NCBI GenBank assembly: GCA_937980645.1 | Contig: CALJPQ010000025.1 | Span: 1 to 64,000, forward strand | Reading direction: 5' to 3' | From: an uncultured Saprospiraceae bacterium | GTDB taxonomy: Bacteria > Bacteroidota > Bacteroidia > Chitinophagales > Saprospiraceae | DNA: 64,000 nt | Part shown: positions 7,350 through 14,086 of the stretch, one piece after another | Numbering within the stretch: position 1 is the stretch's first letter | Layout: every line of letters starts with the position of its first letter | Made by a program: the position numbers and the translations under genes | The notes under the pieces: model-generated | Told to the model about the DNA's origin: nothing | The model's input: only the letters and a program-made list of their open reading frames with translations | The model's database searches: none

Positions 7350-10300
7350 ATGAAAGACTTCAAACCCACCTCGTGGGCTATTGACAACCGCACGAGCATT
7401 TTCATCGTAACCGTCATCATCACGCTGGCGGGCATCCTTTCCTACCGGTCGCTGCCCAAAGAGCAGTTTCCGGATGTGGTGATCCCCACCATCTTCGTCT
7501 CGACGTTTTACCCCGGCGCTTCGCCTACCGACATGGAGCAACTCGTTACGCGCCCTATCGAAAAGCAATTGAAGGGCATCGCGGGCGTCAAGAAAATCTC
7601 CTCCTCATCGGTACAGGATTATTCTATTGTCATCGTCGAGTTCGACACCAAACTCGAGGTCGTCGAATGTAAAAACAAGGTGAAAGATGCCGTGGACAAG
7701 GCCAAGCGCGACTTGCCCAATGACCTTCCGCGCGACCCTTCCGTGGCTGAACTGGACATCTCCGAAATCCCCATCATGAGCGTCAACCTGTACGGCGACT
7801 TGAGCTTAGATAAAATCAAGACCTACGCCGAGAAATTGCAGGACCGCATCGAGGCCCTGCCCGAAATCACGCGTGTGGACATGGTGGGTGCCTTAGAAAA
7901 AGAGGTACAAATCGAGGTAGATAAATACAAAATGGCTGCCGCCCAGCTGACCTTCCGAGACATCGAAAACGCTATTGCCTTTGAAAACATGACCATCTCG
8001 GCCGGCAACGTGGATGTCGGTGGTATGACGCGCTCCGTGTCCATTCGCGGCGACTTCCAGGACGTGGAGCAAATCCGGAACATCATCGTCAGCTCGCAAT
8101 CCGGAGCGCGCCTCTACCTCAAAGACGTGGCCGACGTACGCATGGGTTATGCAAAGCAGGAAAGCTACAGCCGTCTCAACGGCAAAAACGTCATCACGCT
8201 CAACGTCATCAAGCGGGTGGGTCAAAACCTCATCAATGCCTCCGACCAAATCCAGGCCATTGTGCAGGAGATGAAAGCCAATGAGTTTCCGCAAGCGCTT
8301 AATGTCATCATTACGGGCGACCAGAGCCGCTCGACCCGCGTAACCCTGCACGACCTGATTAACTCCATCATCATTGGCTTCATTCTGGTTACCGTCATCC
8401 TGATGTTTTTCATGGGCGGCACGAATGCCATTTTTGTCGCACTTTCGGTACCGCTTTCGATGTTCATCGCTTTCATGGTGTTGCCAGCAGTAGGCTTTAC
8501 CATGAACATGATTGTTCTTTTCGCCTTCCTTTTGGGGTTGGGCATTGTGGTGGACGACGCTATTGTGGTCATTGAAAATACCCACCGCATTTACCACGAA
8601 GAAAAACTAGGCATCGTAGCGGCCGCTAAAAAGGCGGCGGCGGAGGTGTTCTTGCCCGTGCTTTCGGGTACGGCCACCACACTGGCGCCGTTCTTTCCGC
8701 TGGTGTTTTGGGGCGGCATTTTTGGCAAGTTCATGCACTACCTGCCCGTTACGCTCATCATCACCCTGACGGCTTCACTGTTGGTGGCTTACCTCATCAA
8801 CCCGGTGTTTGCCGTGTGGTTTATGCGCCGCAAGGACGACGAAACCGTTAGCGTTGACCCTAAAAAAGCGCGCCGGCGCGCCCTAGCGGGCTATGTGCTG
8901 TATGGCCTGGCTCTCGTGTACTTCTACGCCAATCAGAACTGGTTCATGGGCAACCTGCTCGTGGTAATGGCGCTACTGGTGGTGCTGTATCGCTACGTCC
9001 TGCACGGGCTGGTGGAGCGCTTCCAGAACAACGCCTGGCCCGCCGCTCAACGCGCCTACACCCGTTTTCTCAACTTCGCGCTGGGACGCCCTTGGACGAT
9101 GCTCGGCGCCGTCATGCTGCTGTTCGTTGTGTCGTGCGGCATTACCGCATCGCGGCAGGCCAACATTGTGCTCTTTCCAAAGTCCGACCCGAACTTCATC
9201 TACGTCTATCTGACGTTGCCCGAAGGCACCGACGTGGAAGTAACCGACTCGCTGACGCGCGTCCTGGAACGCAAAGTTGTAGAGGTGGTGGGCGCCGATA
9301 ATCCCATCGTGGAGTCTGTCATTGCCAACGTCGCCCTCAACGCCTCCGAAGACCGCTTCGACCGCACGGCCACCTCCAACAAAGGCAAGGTGGGCATTGC
9401 TTTCGTGGAGTACGCTAAACGAAACGGCGTCAGCACCCGACAGTATTTAGATAAAATTCGACAGGCTACGCGCAACCTCATCCCGGGTGCCAACATCGTC
9501 GTGGACCAAGAACAGGCCGGCCCACCCACGCCCAAGCCTATCTCGATTGAAATTCGCGGCGATGACCTCTCACAATTGGTACAGGTGTCCACCTACGTCA
9601 AGCGTTATTTAGACTCGTTAGACATCCCCGGTGTCGAAGAGCTACGCAGCGATTTAGTCGTTTCCAAACCCGAAATCAGCATCCAGATTGACCGCGAACG
9701 CGCCAACCGCGAGGGCATCAGCACCACCCAAATAGGCGGCGAGTTCCGAACGGCCATCCTTGGCAAAGAGGCCAGCAAATTCCGCGATGGAGAAGAGGAA
9801 ATACCCATCAACATCCGCCTGCGCGAAGATCAGCGTGCCAACATCAACGCCGTAGAAAACCTCAGCATCACTTTCCGCGACATGAACATGGGCGGCGTGC
9901 TGCGCTCCATACCCATGGCCGCCCTGGCCGATGTCAAGTACCAGAACACGTTCGCCGGCGTGCGCCGCCTGGACCTCCAGCGCACCGTAACGCTGTCGTC
10001 CAACATCGAGGCCGAATACCGGCCCAAGCAAACTCAGGTAGTGAATGCCGTCAAAGCTGCCCTGCGCAACTTGCCCTCTTTTGAGGGCGTTACCGTCGGC
10101 TTCCAGGGCGAAGACGCCGAGGTGCGCGACGCAGCCAGCTTCCTGGGGCGCTCGCTGCTCATCTCGGTGCTCACCATTCTGCTCATCCTCGTTACGCAGT
10201 TCAATTCCTTCGGCAAAACGCTTATCATCCTGACCGAAGTGGTGTTCTCCGTCATTGGCGTGCTGCTGGGCATCGCCATCTTCAACATGGACTTCTCGGT

Positions 10301-10706
10301 CATCATGATGGGCGTAGGCATTGTGGCCCTGGCCGGCATTGTGGTCAAAAACGGCATCCTGCTGGTCGAGTTCACCGACTTGATGCGCTCCCGGGGGCTG
10401 GCCGTCCGTGAGGCCGTCATCGAAGCCGGACGCGCGCGTATGGCACCGGTGCTGCTGACGGCAATCTCCACTGTGCTGGGGCTGATCCCCTTAGCGGTGG
10501 GTTTCAACATTGACTTCGAGAGCCTGCTCGCCACTGGCGACCCGAAAATCTTCTTCGGCGGCGACTCGGTGGCCTTCTGGGGGCCACTGTCCTGGACGAT
10601 CATCTTCGGCCTCACCTTCGCCACCTTCATCACGCTCATCATCTTGCCCGTCATGTACCTCAAGGGCTGGCAGATTAAGCAGTGGTGGAACCGCCTCTTA
10701 GCCTGA
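7350..10706 (+). CDS. RND efflux transporter permease (AcrB/MexB superfamily)
   Basis: Proton-driven inner-membrane pump, 1118 residues. TM1 is at about 14-32; the first porter domain (about 40-330) is followed by TM2-6. The TM4 proton-relay aspartates lie in GIVVDDAIVVIEN near residue 400. The second porter domain covers about 600-900. TM10 carries the Lys-Asn of GIVVKNGILLVEF near 1010. Between TM6 and TM7 (about 495-565) there are about 70 extra residues with two hydrophobic segments (YVLYGLALVYFYA and a Leu/Val-rich run), so the protein may have 14 rather than 12 TM helices. Last gene of the operon, ended by a strong terminator. Substrate unknown. Confidence 0.92.
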   Translation: MKDFKPTSWAIDNRTSIFIVTVIITLAGILSYRSLPKEQFPDVVIPTIFVSTFYPGASPTDMEQLVTRPIEKQLKGIAGVKKISSSSVQDYSIVIVEFDTKLEVVECKNKVKDAVDKAKRDLPNDLPRDPSVAELDISEIPIMSVNLYGDLSLDKIKTYAEKLQDRIEALPEITRVDMVGALEKEVQIEVDKYKMAAAQLTFRDIENAIAFENMTISAGNVDVGGMTRSVSIRGDFQDVEQIRNIIVSSQSGARLYLKDVADVRMGYAKQESYSRLNGKNVITLNVIKRVGQNLINASDQIQAIVQEMKANEFPQALNVIITGDQSRSTRVTLHDLINSIIIGFILVTVILMFFMGGTNAIFVALSVPLSMFIAFMVLPAVGFTMNMIVLFAFLLGLGIVVDDAIVVIENTHRIYHEEKLGIVAAAKKAAAEVFLPVLSGTATTLAPFFPLVFWGGIFGKFMHYLPVTLIITLTASLLVAYLINPVFAVWFMRRKDDETVSVDPKKARRRALAGYVLYGLALVYFYANQNWFMGNLLVVMALLVVLYRYVLHGLVERFQNNAWPAAQRAYTRFLNFALGRPWTMLGAVMLLFVVSCGITASRQANIVLFPKSDPNFIYVYLTLPEGTDVEVTDSLTRVLERKVVEVVGADNPIVESVIANVALNASEDRFDRTATSNKGKVGIAFVEYAKRNGVSTRQYLDKIRQATRNLIPGANIVVDQEQAGPPTPKPISIEIRGDDLSQLVQVSTYVKRYLDSLDIPGVEELRSDLVVSKPEISIQIDRERANREGISTTQIGGEFRTAILGKEASKFRDGEEEIPINIRLREDQRANINAVENLSITFRDMNMGGVLRSIPMAALADVKYQNTFAGVRRLDLQRTVTLSSNIEAEYRPKQTQVVNAVKAALRNLPSFEGVTVGFQGEDAEVRDAASFLGRSLLISVLTILLILVTQFNSFGKTLIILTEVVFSVIGVLLGIAIFNMDFSVIMMGVGIVALAGIVVKNGILLVEFTDLMRSRGLAVREAVIEAGRARMAPVLLTAISTVLGLIPLAVGFNIDFESLLATGDPKIFFGGDSVAFWGPLSWTIIFGLTFATFITLIILPVMYLKGWQIKQWWNRLLA

Positions 10707-10717
10707 AAAAACACGCA

Positions 10718-10758
10718 GCCCTTGCCCGGCACCGCAAAGCCGGCAAGGGCTTTTTTTT
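10718..10758 (+). terminator. Rho-independent terminator of the RND operon
   Basis: Arms GCCCTTGCCCGGC (10718-10730) and GCCGGCAAGGGC (10739-10750) are followed by eight T. Confidence 0.9.
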
Positions 10759-10783
10759 AAGACAAAAAAATTTTCGGCACACA

Positions 10784-10816
10784 TTTGGCTGATTGAAAAA
10801 CGCACCCATACCTTTG
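10784..10816 (+). promoter_or_regulatory. Bacteroidota-type promoter (TTTG / TACCTTTG) of the tRNA pair
   Basis: A -33 TTTG at 10784-10787 and a -7 TACCTTTG at 10809-10816 are separated by 21 bases, the best two-part match in the window. The tRNA-Thr begins 55 bases downstream. Confidence 0.7.
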
Positions 10817-10870
10817 CCGCCGTTTCCGTTGGATAGAGCGACCAGCCCACACCAGCGGTGCTGAACATAA

Positions 10871-10942
10871 GCCGGATTAGCTCAGCGGTAGAGCAGCTGA
10901 TTCGTAATCAGCAGGTCGAGGGTTCAAATCCCTTGTCCGGCT
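10871..10942 (+). tRNA. tRNA-Thr (anticodon CGT)
   Basis: Full cloverleaf: acceptor GCCGGAT pairs with GTCCGGC (one G-U). D-loop AGCTCAGCGGTAGAGC. Anticodon stem GCTGA/TCAGC with loop TTCGTAA, so the anticodon is CGT and reads ACG. T arm GAGGGTTCAAATCCCTT. The 3' CCA is not encoded and must be added afterwards. Confidence 0.95.
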
Positions 10943-10957
10943 CAACAAACAAAAAGG

Positions 10958-11031
<74 letters not shown>

Positions 11032-11046
11032 CTGCCTTACGCTCCG

Positions 11047-11081
11047 ATGCAACTGCCCGCAAAAGGTTGGTTGCATTTTTT
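11047..11081 (+). terminator. Terminator after the tRNA pair
   Basis: Arms ATGCAAC (11047-11053) and GTTGCAT (11070-11076) are followed by six T, ending just before the ATG at 11085. An upstream start for the next gene at 11067 would lie inside this hairpin. Confidence 0.6.
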
Positions 11082-11084
11082 GTT

Positions 11085-11480
11085 ATGGAACTGACCATTC
11101 AAACCCCGGCCCTGCTCTTCCCAGCCGTATCGCTGCTGATGCTGGCCTACACGAACAAGTTTCTGGCCATCGCCAACCTCATCCGGAAACTGTACTCCGA
11201 CTACGAGCGTAATCAGCACATCAGCCTGATCGCCCAAATCTCCAACCTGAGGCGCCGACTCCAGCTCATCCGATGGATGCAGGTCTTCGCCGTGGCCAGC
11301 ATCCTGCTGTGCGTCGTTACCATGTTCCTCATCTATGAGGGCTTCCAGGTCTGGGCCAAAATCCTGTTCGCCATCAGTCTGGTACTCATGATAGTCTCTC
11401 TGGTGCTCAGCCTGATGGAACTCTTCCTCTCCGCCGGCGCACTGCGGCTCCTACTACGCGACCTGGAGGAAAAGATGTAG
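11085..11480 (+). CDS. DUF2721 family membrane protein
   Basis: Small integral membrane protein (131 residues) of unknown function. Hydrophobic segments are at about 7-24, 66-87 and 91-118. A polar, basic stretch (about 25-62, with RKLYSDYERNQ and SNLRRRLQLIRW) is characteristic of DUF2721 proteins. It follows the tRNA terminator closely, so its promoter is unclear; read-through from the tRNA promoter is possible. It converges on the ATPase-nuclease gene, with repeat locus 2 in between. Confidence 0.75.
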   Translation: MELTIQTPALLFPAVSLLMLAYTNKFLAIANLIRKLYSDYERNQHISLIAQISNLRRRLQLIRWMQVFAVASILLCVVTMFLIYEGFQVWAKILFAISLVLMIVSLVLSLMELFLSAGALRLLLRDLEEKM

Positions 11481-11516
11481 CATCAGCAATGCCTCGAGGT
11501 GACACCTCCCCTCGGG

Positions 11517-11649
11517 AAAGGTACGGCTTTTCAGACGGCCCCGCCCGAGGTGTCGTCTTCGAGGTACGAGAAGGCGACATCTCGAATGATAAACAACAGA
11601 GGCGACATAAACAACAGAGACAACACCTCCCTTCGGGAGATGTCGCCTC
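11517..11649. repeat. Palindromic intergenic repeat, locus 2 (left copy of the 78-bp direct repeat)
   Basis: Bases 11517-11594 are identical over 78 bases and in the same orientation to 13190-13267. The copy contains one hairpin (arms about 11546-11560 and 11570-11584). A second hairpin, AGAGACAACACCTCCC with its imperfect complement, follows at 11616-11649, ending 4 bases before the ATPase stop codon. A partial arm is also visible at about 11494-11515. Together with locus 3 it brackets the ATPase-nuclease gene. Confidence 0.92.
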
Positions 11650-11653
11650 GGCC

Positions 11654-13171
11654 TCACCACTTCTCCTCGTCGTACTCCACCAAATACGTCCGTACCTCCA
11701 CACCCTCAATGACCTCCACACCCTCCCGCACACTCGCCGGATAGCGCACGTTGTTCGGACAAAAAACCAAATACACCCCCACGCGCTGACCCAAACTCCG
11801 ACAGTAGTACGCCAACTGCTCTCGACCCTCCAAAAACTGACGCTCGTAGTAATAGATCTTCGTCTCAATCAAATACTCCTCGCCCCTCACGTTGATAATC
11901 AAATCGCTGCGCCCCAAACCCGTATGCGCCTCTCGGTAACTCTTGCCTCCCACCGCCTGTAAAAACGCCTGAATGTACGTCTCAAAACTGTACACCAAGG
12001 CGCTCTCCTTGATGGATACGTAACGACCCTGGGCGTCCTTCTCCCGAAAGGCACTGAAGCCGCGGCGCTTCACATAAGCCTTGTAGCCCGCTATCAGACT
12101 GTCCAACTTCAGTTTACCCTCCGCATCCAGCAACTCACTCAAGGCCAGACTGCGCAAAATGCCCTCCTTCTCGCCGTTGGTGTACGGGTAAAAGGCATCG
12201 TACAGCCGCTTTTTGTAAAACGGCACCCAAAACGTTACATAGCCTTCACCGTCGTCCTTAATCAGCCCGTTCGTATGCAGCAACTTGATGGCCGGACGGT
12301 CTATGGCAAACGGAATTTTGTCTTCGGTGAACAGCAGGCGCTCCACAAACGCTCGTTCCTCGCGAGCCTTGTTCAGAATGTTCTCGAAGTTCTTGTCTAT
12401 CGAAAGGCGGGTGTACCAATCCTCAACCACCAAATACTGCTCCATCGTCAGTGGCGATACGGCGGCATAGCGCGTTACCAACTGGCGGGCAAAGCCGTTG
12501 ACCAAACCCGGCTGGCCCGCCGTAATGCGGTAAATGGCCCGCTTCACCGCCTCGTCGAACCTCTGGCCCGTCTCCGACTCGTGCTGGCCCAGCAACTCGA
12601 ACACCTCCGCTTCGGTGAAATAGGGCAACTCCAAATTGTCCGCAATGTTGAACGGCGAAGCGTTGTCGCTCACCACGTTCAAAATGTTCGTTACGCCCAC
12701 CAGTATAACACTCTTCAGGGCGTGCCGCTGGCGCGAGTGGTACAGGTTGCGAATGCTGTGTAAAAATTGGTTGAACAACTTCGGGTTCAGCCCTTCTACC
12801 TCATCTATGATGAGCACCAACTTGCCCTGCTGAAGTTGCAAGAAGAACTGCTGCCAGCCCTGGAAGGACGTGAACACCTTTAGTTTCATCCCCCATTGTT
12901 GAGCCGCTTCTATCTGGAAATAAGACATCAACGAACGCAAGGAGGCATCACGGTAGTTCTCCAGGTTAATGTGCATCACCTGGTATCCTCTGGGCTTCAG
13001 ATGCTCAGCAAGTTGAAGAAAATACGTGCTCTTGCCCGTCTGGCGCGGCGCCCAGATGGTGAAATAGCGCTCCTGCTCCACCATGCGCAAGCCCTCTGCT
13101 ATTTGTGGCCGCCGCTCGATGGTGTAGTGTCGCTCTGGGATGTTCGGGCCCGATGTGTTGAACTCTCGCAT
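11654..13171 (-). CDS. AAA-family ATPase with C-terminal PD-(D/E)XK nuclease-like domain
   Basis: 505 residues, unknown physiological role. N-terminal P-loop ATPase: Walker A APRQTGKST (41-49) and Walker B LVLIIDEVEG (118-127). A likely sensor region ILVGVTNI lies near 165 and a winged-helix-like middle at about 200-340. The C-terminal region has a PD-(D/E)XK core: GRSDLII (Asp423), then YLIETKI (Glu437, Lys439), then REQLAYY (Gln452). The architecture matches the AAA-like plus PDDEXK_9 ATPases that are multiplied in many Bacteroidota genomes. The ATG at 13171 is chosen because the frame further upstream only translates repeat DNA. The gene lies between perfect 78-bp direct repeats, and its -7 box is formed at the edge of the right copy. 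Confidence 0.85.
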   Translation of the reverse strand: MREFNTSGPNIPERHYTIERRPQIAEGLRMVEQERYFTIWAPRQTGKSTYFLQLAEHLKPRGYQVMHINLENYRDASLRSLMSYFQIEAAQQWGMKLKVFTSFQGWQQFFLQLQQGKLVLIIDEVEGLNPKLFNQFLHSIRNLYHSRQRHALKSVILVGVTNILNVVSDNASPFNIADNLELPYFTEAEVFELLGQHESETGQRFDEAVKRAIYRITAGQPGLVNGFARQLVTRYAAVSPLTMEQYLVVEDWYTRLSIDKNFENILNKAREERAFVERLLFTEDKIPFAIDRPAIKLLHTNGLIKDDGEGYVTFWVPFYKKRLYDAFYPYTNGEKEGILRSLALSELLDAEGKLKLDSLIAGYKAYVKRRGFSAFREKDAQGRYVSIKESALVYSFETYIQAFLQAVGGKSYREAHTGLGRSDLIINVRGEEYLIETKIYYYERQFLEGREQLAYYCRSLGQRVGVYLVFCPNNVRYPASVREGVEVIEGVEVRTYLVEYDEEKW

Positions 13172-13188
13172 GGCCTTTCCTTTGCGGC

Positions 13189-13196
13189 CAAAGGTA
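13189..13196 (-). promoter_or_regulatory. -7 promoter box (TACCTTTG) at the edge of the direct repeat, upstream of the ATPase-nuclease
   Basis: Exact TAnnTTTG match on the minus strand, 17 bases before the ATG. Seven of its eight bases are the first bases of the 78-bp repeat. The left repeat copy has one mismatch here (TACCTTTC). Confidence 0.5.
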
Positions 13197-13351
13197 CGGC
13201 TTTTCAGACGGCCCCGCCCGAGGTGTCGTCTTCGAGGTACGAGAAGGCGACATCTCGAATGATAAACGGCAGAGACAACACCTCCCTGTGGGAGATGTCG
13301 CCTCGCACCTAAACGGCAGAGACAATACCTCCCTGTGGGGGATGTCGCCTC
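13190..13351. repeat. Palindromic intergenic repeat, locus 3 (right copy of the 78-bp direct repeat plus two hairpins)
   Basis: 13190-13267 is the perfect second copy of the 78-bp repeat. Two tandem hairpins follow (13271-13304 and 13318-13351), each AGAGACAACACCTCCC-like against GGGAGATGTCGCCTC-like. The outer end of the last hairpin overlaps the stop codon of yraN (13350-13352). Confidence 0.92.
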
Positions 13352-13712
13352 AAAAAAACGCATCTTCGGCGTGTCGGATGGCCTTCAGCTGGCCGCGGAC
13401 GAGCAAGACGGAGATGATGTCGAAGCGGATTTGGCCTTCGTATCCAATGGTTTCCATGAAGGCGCCGGCGGTTCGGGCTATTTGCTCTTGTTTTTTACGG
13501 TTGACGGCTTCTTCGGGGCCGCCGAAGCCATCGAGCGAGCGGGTTTTGACCTCGACGAAGACTAAGCAGCCCTCCGGCGACCAGGCGATGATGTCTAATT
13601 CGCCCATGCCTGCGCGGAAGTTGCGCCGGGCGATGCGGTAGCCCTTTTCTTCTAAATAGTGGGCGGCTATGTCTTCGCCTTTGCGGCCGAGGTCGAGGTT
13701 TTCCATACTCAT
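13350..13712 (-). CDS. yraN: YraN family (UPF0102) putative endonuclease
   Basis: Small Holliday-junction-resolvase-like protein, 120 residues, function unproven. It has the PD-(D/E)XK pattern of the family: GELDII (Asp40), VFVEVKTR (Glu54, Lys56), and the N-terminal LGRKGEDIAAHYLEEKGY. ATG 13712 overlaps the stop of the upstream gene in an ATGA, which supports this start and translational coupling. Its stop codon falls within the last hairpin of repeat locus 3. It is the last gene of a porU operon. Confidence 0.88.
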   Translation of the reverse strand: MSMENLDLGRKGEDIAAHYLEEKGYRIARRNFRAGMGELDIIAWSPEGCLVFVEVKTRSLDGFGGPEEAVNRKKQEQIARTAGAFMETIGYEGQIRFDIISVLLVRGQLKAIRHAEDAFF

Positions 13713-14083
13713 TCGTACCATCGGCGCTTGCCTTCGAGTCTGTCCACATAGGGCACGTCGCCGATGCGGAATTTGAGCGGCAGCGCCATTTGCTGGCCCA
13801 TGCGGTGTTCTATTCGGCAAAAAAACGGCATTGGCGCCTGCGGCCGGACGACCACCGGGCCGGGTGTTGTTTGACCCGGTGGCTTATTCCACCCCAGCAC
13901 CAGATTTGGCGCCACAAGGGTTGTTTCTTTGCTGAGCAAAAAGCCCGTGAGAGAAAAAGCCGCCTCATCCGTCTGGGCCAGTAATGCGGCCGGAGAGGCC
14001 ACAGCCAACAGGGCGGCGAAAAGCCTTTTTGCGCTGGTTTTACCTGTGCCTACTTTTTTTCTTCTCCACCTTTCCCTTTCCAT
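13709..14083 (-). CDS. Small predicted secreted protein of unknown function between porU and yraN
   Basis: 124 residues with a basic N-terminus and a hydrophobic signal segment (about 20-36, ending SPAALLAQT). The mature part is Pro-rich (NKPPGQTTPGPVVVRPQAP) and ends in a polar tail. Family not recognised. It starts 3 bases after the porU stop and overlaps yraN by 4 bases, so it is co-translated with both. Bacteroidota often have porV after porU; this protein is far too short to be PorV. Confidence 0.6.
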   Translation of the reverse strand: MERERWRRKKVGTGKTSAKRLFAALLAVASPAALLAQTDEAAFSLTGFLLSKETTLVAPNLVLGWNKPPGQTTPGPVVVRPQAPMPFFCRIEHRMGQQMALPLKFRIGDVPYVDRLEGKRRWYE

Positions 14084-14086
14084 TTT

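Noticed and set aside
11517-13267. Insertion sequence or transposon with the ATPase as transposase
   Set aside because: The protein is an AAA ATPase with a PD-(D/E)XK-like domain, not a known transposase. No terminal inverted repeats or target-site duplication could be identified; kept as a cassette hypothesis only.
11494-13351. CRISPR-like array
   Set aside because: Repeats are palindromic, of unequal spacing, without uniform spacers, and no cas genes are present.
13172-13363. N-terminal extension of the ATPase-nuclease
   Set aside because: It only translates the repeat DNA of locus 3; the conserved protein begins at 13171.
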